From Desulfuromonadales bacterium (GTDB lineage Bacteria; Desulfobacterota; Desulfuromonadia; Geobacterales; Pseudopelobacteraceae), in the NCBI GenBank assembly GCA_013349325.1, contig DUZX01000037.1, positions 1 through 38,966 on the forward strand: a stretch of DNA of 38,966 bases, given 5' to 3'. The position numbers were made by a program, and so were the translations under genes. Each line of letters begins with the position of its first letter. Position 1 is the first letter of the stretch. The notes beneath the pieces were generated by a model that was not told where the DNA came from, did no database searches, and saw only the letters and a program-made list of their open reading frames with translations. Shown here in pieces: positions 32,856 through 38,966 of the stretch.

Positions 32856-34031
32856 ATGACCAGAATCACCCTGAATAAAAATGAAGAGCGCCGCATCAAG
32901 GCCGGCCACCCCTGGGTATTCAGTAACGAGATCCGTGAGGTGAGCGGTGAGCGTACAGCCGGTATCGCCGCCGAACTCTATGACGCTGCCGGAGGTTTTA
33001 TCGGAGTCGGGCATTATAATCCGCATTCGCTGATCGCGTTCCGGCTGCTTTCCCGTCAGCATGAGGATATCGATACGCTGGAGTTTTTTGAAAGTCGTAT
33101 TGCCGCAGCCCTGGCTCACCGTCAAACCCGCTACCCCGGCTTGAGCAGCTTCCGCGCCGTGTATGGCGAGAGCGATTTTCTACCGGGGCTGGTAGTCGAT
33201 GCATATGGGGACTGCCTGTCTGTGCAGCTGCTTTCAGCCGGCATGGATTGTCGCCGCGAACTGATTGTGGCAGCGCTGCGGAAAGCATGTGAGCCGAGTG
33301 GTATCATTGCCCGCAACGATGTGGCTGTTCGTAAACTGGAAGGGCTTGAGGAGCAGATTGAACTGTTGTGGGGAGATGTTCCGGAAATGATCGAGATGAC
33401 CGAAAACGGGCTCCGTTTTCGTGTAAACCTGCGTGAAGGTCAGAAGACCGGAGCTTTTCTGGATCAGAAGCAGAATCACCTGCTGCTGCGGGAAATCTGC
33501 ATCGGGAAAAATGTGCTGGACTGTTTCTGCTACACCGGTGGCTGGGCGATTCATGCCGCCTCGTTCGGGGCGTCGACGGTTATCGGCATTGATATTTCGG
33601 CGCGGGCCATAGGACAGGCCAGCAGCAACGCCACGCTGAACAAGTTCTCTGAACGCATCACATTTGAGGAGTGCGACGCCTTTGAACGTCTGCGTTTACT
33701 GCATCAGGAGGGGCAGGGTTTCGGAGTGATCGTGATGGATCCTCCCGCATTTGTAAAAAGCCGCAAGAACATTGCCGAGGCGACCAAAGGCTACCTGACG
33801 ATCAACCGGCGTGCATTGGAACTGCTGGAACCGGGTGGCTACCTGATCAGCTGTTCCTGCTCATATCATATGGGACGTGATGCGTTCCGCGATATACTGA
33901 TCCAGGCCGCGCGTCTGGCAAAGCGTGAGGTGAGACTGGTGGAAACCTGCAGTCAGGCAGCCGATCACCCGGTACTGCTCTCATTCCCGGAGTCGGAATA
34001 TCTGAAATGCTATGTGCTGCAGGCAGTGTGA
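32856..34031 (+). CDS. rlmI: RlmI-type 23S rRNA m5C methyltransferase
   Basis: 391 aa. An N-terminal PUA domain (NEERRIKAGHPWVFSNEI, 8-75) precedes the EEHEA-like middle domain and the class I methyltransferase (KNVLDCFCYTGGWAIHAASF, GIDISARAI). The catalytic motif IVMDPPAFVKSRK and a cysteine-containing LISCSCSYHMG follow. RlmI/YccW methylates C1962 of 23S rRNA using SAM. The sequence GEGQKTGAFLDQ-like stretch (REGQKTGAFLDQKQNH) is diagnostic of the family. Substrate specificity is inferred from the family. A ribosome-binding site (GGGAGAA) precedes the ATG. Confidence 0.92.
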   Translation: MTRITLNKNEERRIKAGHPWVFSNEIREVSGERTAGIAAELYDAAGGFIGVGHYNPHSLIAFRLLSRQHEDIDTLEFFESRIAAALAHRQTRYPGLSSFRAVYGESDFLPGLVVDAYGDCLSVQLLSAGMDCRRELIVAALRKACEPSGIIARNDVAVRKLEGLEEQIELLWGDVPEMIEMTENGLRFRVNLREGQKTGAFLDQKQNHLLLREICIGKNVLDCFCYTGGWAIHAASFGASTVIGIDISARAIGQASSNATLNKFSERITFEECDAFERLRLLHQEGQGFGVIVMDPPAFVKSRKNIAEATKGYLTINRRALELLEPGGYLISCSCSYHMGRDAFRDILIQAARLAKREVRLVETCSQAADHPVLLSFPESEYLKCYVLQAV

Positions 34032-34171
34032 ACAGCTTCCGTTTTACACCTGACTGCGTTGGTTAAGAATATTGTTGTAAGATACGTTGTTATCAAAATC
34101 CGGTTGCTAAAATATTTTTTTGCCTTTATTAGCTTTCAGAGCTTTTCATGATTTAACCAAGGAGGGTACAG

Positions 34172-35143
34172 ATGGTAACAAGTGGTTTCGGGAACGTATA
34201 TGGAGATGTGGTTAGTGCGCGGTTTCGCACTGTGGCGCTGGCTCTGCTGGTAGTGGCCTGTTTGTCGTTTGTTACCGGTACAAACGTACAGGCGACTGAG
34301 GGGGGTGGCGGCGCCTACCCAAACGGGGCTGAAGATTTCATGTCCGGTGCCGTACCACCACCGGGCGTCTATGTTATCAACTACGTTGATTATTATTCAG
34401 CCGACAAGTTTGCCGACAAAAACGGAAACAACGGCATACCGGGCTTCAAGCTGAATGTCACTGCCGACGTGATCCGTTTCATCCATGTCAGTGACAAGCA
34501 GATATTCGGCGGTTTATGGGGCTTTCACCTCTTTGTACCGTTCATGAACGTAGATGTGAAGACTGACACCCCGCTTGGCAGCAAAAGTAAATTCGGCCTC
34601 GGCGATATTATCGTCGACCCCTTTATCCTCTCCTGGCACGGTAAAAACTGGCATGCCGCCACCGGAGTTGACATCTACATGCCTTCCGGCAGTTACAACA
34701 AAAACGACCTGGCCAACGTCGGCAGAAACTACTGGACCTTTGAACCAATCATTGCCGGTACCTACGTGACCGATAACGGCTTCGAGGCATCAGCCAAAAT
34801 CATGTACGACTTCAACACCAGAAACCATGATGCCAGCAAACTGACACCTCCCGGAACAAACACGTACCTCTCCGGGCAGGAGTTTCACATGGACTACACG
34901 CTTGCCAAAAAAATCAGCGATTTCAGCTTTGGTCTATCCGGCTACTACTACCAGCAGACGACGGATGACGAAGCTAACGGCGTGACTGTCGCAGATAATA
35001 AAGGGCGCGTAGTCGCTCTCGGTCCGGCGCTCAAGTATGATTACAAGAACATGGCCTTCAGCCTGAAGTATCAATTTGAAACAGCCGCAGAAAACCGACC
35101 CGAGGGTGACAACCTCTGGTTCAAATTCGTCTACGCATTCTGA
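34172..35143 (+). CDS. MetA/SphA-type outer-membrane protein (phenol-degradation MetA family)
   Basis: 323 aa. The signal sequence is long (TVALALLVVACLSFVTGTNV, cleavage near VQA-TE, about residue 42). Mature strands include GVYVINYVDYYSADKFADKN, LWGFHLFVPFMNVDV, KSKFGLGDIIVDPFILSWH and a C-terminal KFVYAF with terminal phenylalanine, as in the SphA/MetA-pathway transporter family (PF13557). Likely an outer-membrane channel for hydrophobic or aromatic compounds; the substrate is unknown. AAGGAGG lies 9 bases before the ATG. It is monocistronic between rlmI and a terminator. Confidence 0.85.
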   Translation: MVTSGFGNVYGDVVSARFRTVALALLVVACLSFVTGTNVQATEGGGGAYPNGAEDFMSGAVPPPGVYVINYVDYYSADKFADKNGNNGIPGFKLNVTADVIRFIHVSDKQIFGGLWGFHLFVPFMNVDVKTDTPLGSKSKFGLGDIIVDPFILSWHGKNWHAATGVDIYMPSGSYNKNDLANVGRNYWTFEPIIAGTYVTDNGFEASAKIMYDFNTRNHDASKLTPPGTNTYLSGQEFHMDYTLAKKISDFSFGLSGYYYQQTTDDEANGVTVADNKGRVVALGPALKYDYKNMAFSLKYQFETAAENRPEGDNLWFKFVYAF

Positions 35144-35159
35144 ACTTACTTTACAACAC

Positions 35160-35190
35160 GACCACCGAGGTTTCAAAAACCTCGGTGGTC
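35160..35190. terminator. 14-bp-stem terminator between convergent genes
   Basis: GACCACCGAGGTTT and AAACCTCGGTGGTC with a 3-base loop. It sits between the MetA-type gene (plus) and the MuiA gene (minus) and can serve both, though a T-run is weak. Confidence 0.75.
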
Positions 35191-35239
35191 TGATTAGTGT
35201 CAGTTCGTTTGCAGTGTGGAATTAAACAACTGACAGAAT

Positions 35240-36889
35240 TTACAGCCCCGTAATCTCGCGTTCCTTGGGGTATTCCACCGAAATGCCGAAGCTCAGCTCC
35301 TTTTTTTCACCCGCCTGAAGTGGTGTCTTCCAGATTATCGTACCATCATCCTTGATTTCTTCCGGCTTGAGTGAAGGTTCATCCAGAGTGACTTTGATCT
35401 CTTCATCAGCGGCACGCGGCAATTGATCCTGTAGCGTCAGAGTCAACGGCACTTTTCTGAAATTGGCCAACTCGATACGATAGAGGTAGCTGACCCGGTT
35501 CTTGCCAAACAGCCCGGCCTCCTTACGCTGTTTTACTTCATCGCGCTTGACGGTCACCTGACCATCACTGCCGAAAAAAAGTCTGAACTTTTCCCCGGCA
35601 GCAATTTTATTCAGCTGTGAACTGCCGGTGTAACGGTTGCCGACGAAGGTATTGACCTTGCCCGGTAGCAGCGGGTAGCCGCCCTGATTGATCATTTCCG
35701 AGCGGAGAAAAACCGCCGGTGAGAGCTTCGGACGCGCCAGGTATTCCATGCTGGCCGGTAGCCTCTCAATCGCTATGACCGTGCTGTGAGCGGCGCCGTT
35801 GGAAGGGATGTCAAGCGCTCGCGGGACATGAAAGGACACCGACGACTGTTCGTCACTGATCTGTGCAGTTACAAAAGCGGTCGGCGATTCTTCAGGCAGA
35901 GCGCTTTCAACCTGCATCTGATCGGCTTTATACGCACGCCTGGGTACCGCTGCAGGTGCTGCCATCGACTTCAGCATTATCGGCTGCGGTCGGTAGAAGG
36001 CGATGTTCCAGGGGTATAACTCCGGCGGGGCACCGCCGACCGCCGGACGGGCCGTAGAGAGAGTCAGATTGACACTCTTCCAATCCTCCCCGCTCTGCTG
36101 ACGCACCAGCGCCCGAAAAGTTATTTCAGCAGTTGTGGCATCATCCGCCAGACGGGCATCGTAGAGAGGTTCCCAACCCGCCTGCGGAATCATCGCTTCA
36201 AGTTCAAGATTCAACGTTCCTTCACGGGCGATTTCAACGGAGACCTCTACCGTTTTGGATTCTTTGCGTGTCGACCCGCTGGCCTGATTCTGCTGACGGC
36301 GCAGCGCATCAATCTTATCTTTGATCGCCTGCTTTTCAAAATCCATATCCCGGATCTGTTCCTCCGCCCTGGTAACTCCCGAGCCGACAAAGCTGGATGC
36401 ATCCAGCAACTCTGCCGAAGTAGGCATGCCAACCGCCAGCTCTTTGGAGATACGTTCTCCCCAGGCGACCCGGATTGATTGCAGGAAAGCCTGCTGTGCA
36501 GCACTACCGGCTTTTCTGGCATCCATCCCGGCCATTTTCCGCTCCAGGATACGGATTTCCTCCTGCAGTTCCTGTACCCGCTTTTCGCCGCTCCCTTCCA
36601 AAAAGGCACGTTTGATTTCCAGCCCGATGATAGTTGCAGCGGCAGTTCCCTGACCGGAAACCCGTACCGAATCATCCAGCAGCAGCGTCGGCAGTGATTC
36701 AAAGGTTATCAGGTAGCTGCCCGGTTTGAGGGAGAGTGAGCTGCTGCGGGTCGTCTGCGCCCGGTCGGGATAGACGGTAACCGCTGTAATGCGTGCAATC
36801 GCCGTAACCCGCTTCATGTCGGAAGAGAGAGAAAGTGAGGGGAGTAACAGGAGGAGTGTTAACGATGAAAGATAGCGCAGCCATGTCAT
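35240..36889 (-). CDS. MuiA-family protein with DUF4140 and DUF4139 domains
   Basis: 549 aa. A signal peptide (about 1-23) precedes the DUF4140-type start (ITAVTVYPDRAQTTRSSSLS), a coiled-coil region (EKRVQELQEEIRILERKMAG; DFEKQAIKDKIDALRRQQNQ) and DUF4139 (about 215-545; LEAMIPQAGWEPLYDARL ... KKELSFGISVEYPKE). Named after the Azotobacter mucoidy inhibitor A; it affects exopolysaccharide phenotype there, but the mechanism is unknown. It may act in the periplasm. It starts 21 bp after the RRM gene in the same operon. Confidence 0.9.
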   Translation of the reverse strand: MTWLRYLSSLTLLLLLPSLSLSSDMKRVTAIARITAVTVYPDRAQTTRSSSLSLKPGSYLITFESLPTLLLDDSVRVSGQGTAAATIIGLEIKRAFLEGSGEKRVQELQEEIRILERKMAGMDARKAGSAAQQAFLQSIRVAWGERISKELAVGMPTSAELLDASSFVGSGVTRAEEQIRDMDFEKQAIKDKIDALRRQQNQASGSTRKESKTVEVSVEIAREGTLNLELEAMIPQAGWEPLYDARLADDATTAEITFRALVRQQSGEDWKSVNLTLSTARPAVGGAPPELYPWNIAFYRPQPIMLKSMAAPAAVPRRAYKADQMQVESALPEESPTAFVTAQISDEQSSVSFHVPRALDIPSNGAAHSTVIAIERLPASMEYLARPKLSPAVFLRSEMINQGGYPLLPGKVNTFVGNRYTGSSQLNKIAAGEKFRLFFGSDGQVTVKRDEVKQRKEAGLFGKNRVSYLYRIELANFRKVPLTLTLQDQLPRAADEEIKVTLDEPSLKPEEIKDDGTIIWKTPLQAGEKKELSFGISVEYPKEREITGL

Positions 36890-36910
36890 GATGTGCTCCT
36901 AAACAGTCAC

Positions 36911-37486
36911 TTATCTACGACCTTTGGCTGGTGTACGTGAACCATCCCCCTGGCGTTTGCCACCGCCCGTCGTACCGACTGGACGGCTCGTCCGTTTGGT
37001 CGGTGCCGGACGTTCGCTTTTGGGGGCTTCTTTTGATGCGGCAGGCCTGAATTTTCTGGCAGACTCTTTGGCTGCTGAGGAGCGCCCGGTTTTAACCGCC
37101 TCTTTAGCCTCCGGACGCGCTGTCCGGCTACTTTTAGCAGCTGACGTCCGTTTAGCCGTGCCGGACTCCTCCGCCACCGCAGGACGAGCCTGAACGACAG
37201 GTTTACGCCTGACATAGGGGGTCTTAACCGGACGCTCCTTTTGCGGTTTGGCAATGCTGACGACAATACAGCGATCAATCAGCCAAGTGCCGTCAAGTGT
37301 TTCGACCACTTCATTCAGATTTACTTCCGACAGCATGCGCACGTAACCGCAGCGCTTGAATTCGCCGGTGGCGTCATCAACGATCAAATGAACCGACGTG
37401 ACGACCCCCATAATTTCAAACAATTTGCGCAGATCTTCTTCGGTGGCCTGCTCTGAAATGTGTCCTACATAGAGCTCTTTTGCCAT
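36911..37486 (-). CDS. RRM-domain RNA-binding protein with basic tail
   Basis: 191 aa. One RNA-recognition motif (1-80) has RNP2 ELYVGHIS and a weak RNP1 (FKRCGYVRM) lacking the usual aromatic pair; a normal RNP1 reads KGFGFV. From about 85 to the end it is a low-complexity Lys/Arg/Ala/Pro/Ser tail (KRTSAAKSSRTARPEAKEAV), unusual for the short bacterial RRM proteins. It likely binds RNA non-specifically, perhaps helping cold or stress translation. It is second of three genes in an operon (SDR, RRM, MuiA). Confidence 0.9.
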   Translation of the reverse strand: MAKELYVGHISEQATEEDLRKLFEIMGVVTSVHLIVDDATGEFKRCGYVRMLSEVNLNEVVETLDGTWLIDRCIVVSIAKPQKERPVKTPYVRRKPVVQARPAVAEESGTAKRTSAAKSSRTARPEAKEAVKTGRSSAAKESARKFRPAASKEAPKSERPAPTKRTSRPVGTTGGGKRQGDGSRTPAKGRR

Positions 37487-37510
37487 GACTGATATTCCTT
37501 GTAGAGTGCG

Positions 37511-38275
37511 TTATTTTGTATCGCGGTGGATGGCGAAAGGGCCCCAGCTCTGATCGATGGACATCAGTTCCAGCGTGTTGATGTTGACATGCGGCGGCTG
37601 GCTGATGATCCAGCGCACCGTTTCGGCAATATCCCCGGCCGTCAGCGGTTTCGTCCCCTGGTAGACGTTGGCGGACTTTTCATTATCACCCTTGAAGCGT
37701 ACCTTCGAGAACTCCGTCTCGGCCATGCCAGGCTGAATACAGGAGACCCGCACCTGCGTACCGAGCAGATCGCAGCGCAGGTTGCGCGAGAACTGGGTGA
37801 CGAAGGCCTTGGTGCCGCCATACACATTGCCGCCCGGATAGGGCCAGGCACCGGCGGTCGAACTGATAGTGATGATGTGGCCACGATTACGGGCCACCAT
37901 GCCGGGCAGCACAAAGCGGGTGCAGTACATCACACCTTTGATGTTGGTATCCACCATGGTATCCCAATCGTCCAGGTCCACCTCATGGGCCGGTTCCAAG
38001 CCCAGAGCCAGTCCGGCGTTATTGATCAGGATGTCGATCGCACGGAAACGCTCCGGCAACCCGGCAACAGCACCCTGCACAGCCTCGCGATCTCGAACAT
38101 CCAGCGGAATAATATGAACATCGGCTGTCGCAGCCAACTCTTCCTGCAGCTGCAAGAGCGGATTGATCCGCCGGGCGGTCAGTACCAACCGATTGCCTGC
38201 TGTTGCCAGAATACGGGCACAGGCCGCGCCAAAACCGGATGACGCACCGGTGATAAAAACAGTTTTTCCGTCCAC
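37511..38275 (-). CDS. SDR-family NAD(P)-dependent oxidoreductase (YdfG-like)
   Basis: 254 aa classical short-chain dehydrogenase. The cofactor motif is TGASSGFG (9-16), NNAG is at 85-88, the active-site Ser is in ISSTAGAWPYPGG and YGGTK gives Tyr152 and Lys156. The tail resembling NINTLELMSIDQSWGPFAIH is typical of YdfG-like enzymes, which reduce 3-hydroxy-acid/malonate-semialdehyde type substrates with NADP+. The actual substrate is not decidable. The gene begins the SDR-RRM-MuiA operon, 24 bp before the RRM gene. Confidence 0.92.
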   Translation of the reverse strand: MDGKTVFITGASSGFGAACARILATAGNRLVLTARRINPLLQLQEELAATADVHIIPLDVRDREAVQGAVAGLPERFRAIDILINNAGLALGLEPAHEVDLDDWDTMVDTNIKGVMYCTRFVLPGMVARNRGHIITISSTAGAWPYPGGNVYGGTKAFVTQFSRNLRCDLLGTQVRVSCIQPGMAETEFSKVRFKGDNEKSANVYQGTKPLTAGDIAETVRWIISQPPHVNINTLELMSIDQSWGPFAIHRDTK

Positions 38276-38468
38276 AGAGCCTCCCTGTTATCCGTACCAC
38301 TTTTTGTTCTTCGACGCCGATCAGTTCGTTGCGGGTAACGTGGCGATAAATCCGTGAAACGGGTTTTACTGTTTACGCTAATAAGCCTGATTCTGTCAAA
38401 TTATTATCAAATTACGGCGTGATGCCCAGATCTACAGTCTCAATCAAAATAAAAACGCTCGTATAAAA

Positions 38469-38508
38469 CACAAAAGAGGTGCCGCAATTGAGCAGCGCCT
38501 CTTTTGTG
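38469..38508 (-). terminator. Terminator of the prsR remnant
   Basis: CACAAAAGAGG and CCTCTTTTGTG form an 11-bp stem; on the minus strand TTTTGTGTTTTATAC follows. It lies about 25 bp after the prsR stop. Confidence 0.85.
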
Positions 38509-38532
38509 ATGTTGCATTCGTGACTCCTGCGA

Positions 38533-38844
38533 TTACGGAACGACCGGCGTCAATCCATGTTTCTTCATCAGATCGTACAGAGTCGGCCGACTGACGCCGA
38601 GCTCATCGGCAGCTTTAACGATATTTCCGCCATGCCGTTCCATTGCCGCTAGAATATAATCCTGCTCTATCCGCTCTTTAGCTTCACGTAGTGTTGTCGC
38701 CGGTGGAAGCACCTCCGGCCACGGCTCTTCCCCCGATTCCGCGTCACTTCCAAGATCCACCGGTTCAATCACAGCGGCATCACTCATGATAATCGCCCGC
38801 TGCACGCGGTTTTGCAGCTCACGTACATTGCCGGGCCATTCATC
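38533..38844 (-). pseudogene. prsR: Truncated prsR: C-terminal part of the PEP-CTERM response regulator
   Basis: The frame reads DEWPGNVRELQNRVQRAIIM (the conserved end of the sigma-54 activator ATPase domain) and continues to a Fis-type helix-turn-helix (HGGNIVKAADELGVSRPTLY ... MKKHGLTPVVP). Whole PrsR regulators have about 450 aa with a receiver domain; only about 103 codons remain before the frame meets TAG at 38845-38847, where the sequence stops resembling PrsR. The break coincides with a possible insertion-sequence end. An ATG at 38805 could make a 90-aa DNA-binding fragment. Confidence 0.75.
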
Positions 38845-38966
38845 CTAAAAACGGCAGTTGTCTGATTTCATCCCGTCGCGGGCAGTAGTTTCAGACTCGG
38901 TAGAGGTGGTGACAAAGTAAGTAACTTCCTGAATGCCCTCAGGGCTATAAGCTTGACTCGCTCCTC
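38845..38966. mobile_element. Putative end of an insertion sequence, running off the window
   Basis: From about 38845 the plus strand starts CCTAAAAACGGCAGTTGTCT, which looks like an IS terminal repeat and abruptly replaces the prsR coding sequence. On the minus strand one frame stays open to the window edge and ends RDGMKSDNCRF at a TAG (38845-38847); it could be the C-terminus of the element's transposase or simply open by chance. The family is not identifiable from 120 bp. Confidence 0.45.

Overview
The window looks like a chromosomal segment of a Gram-negative, respiring deltaproteobacterium of the Geobacter/Pelobacter/Trichlorobacter type (Desulfuromonadota). This is inferred from an XrtA/PEP-CTERM exopolysaccharide locus, a cbb3-type oxidase with multihaem subunits, outer-membrane beta-barrel proteins and Geobacter-like housekeeping genes. 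No database search could be run; family names come from motif and architecture recognition.

Layout. (1) 1-3.6 kb is AT-rich accessory DNA on the minus strand: Rpn-type PD-(D/E)XK nuclease/transposase genes (one intact, one frameshifted, one tail remnant), small hypothetical genes, a HicBA toxin-antitoxin pair and the N-terminal stub of a GxxExxY-type gene. (2) 3.6-13.6 kb is a seven-gene minus-strand operon of the XrtA-associated exopolysaccharide machinery: PrsT TPR lipoprotein, membrane sugar transferase, Wza-like export protein, Wzz-like chain-length protein, tyrosine autokinase, ExeA-like ATPase and a beta-barrel protein. The exosortase xrtA itself is not in the window. (3) 13.7-17.4 kb is a cbb3 oxidase operon (ccoN, a dihaem ccoO, ccoQ, a monohaem ccoP) followed by a YkgJ-type cysteine-cluster protein. 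It starts only 22 bp after guaA, and guaB lies upstream of guaA (17.4-20.6 kb). (4) 20.8-23.7 kb, plus strand: corA, a holin-IV-type membrane protein and tilS, the last two overlapping.

(5) 23.83-30.42 kb is a 6.6-kb integrative element in the 3' end of a tRNA-Thr(CGT) gene. A 17-bp direct repeat of the tRNA end marks both boundaries, and a 28-bp perfect inverted repeat sits just inside each end. It carries a tyrosine integrase, a serine resolvase with a concentric dyad and a promoter upstream, a 49-aa Cys-rich small protein with its own strong promoter, an apparently untranslated promoter-repeats-hairpin unit, two overlapping genes of unknown function that seem to be diverged duplicates, and a rolling-circle-type replication initiator. 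Upstream of the initiator lies a 0.6-kb AT-rich region with direct repeats and a 22-bp palindrome. The gene set suggests an element that excises, replicates as a circle and resolves multimers. I recognise no capsid, packaging or conjugation gene, so its cargo and lifestyle are unknown; this is the best candidate here for an undescribed system.

(6) 30.6-35.2 kb, plus strand: SPOR-NlpC/P60 hydrolase, DUF1015 protein, RlmI-type rRNA methyltransferase and a MetA/SphA-type outer-membrane protein. (7) 35.2-38.3 kb, minus strand: an SDR oxidoreductase, an RRM RNA-binding protein and a MuiA/DUF4139 protein in one tight operon. (8) At the right edge only the C-terminal DNA-binding part of PrsR, the sigma-54 activator of PEP-CTERM systems, remains; its reading frame is cut by what looks like an insertion-sequence end running off the window.
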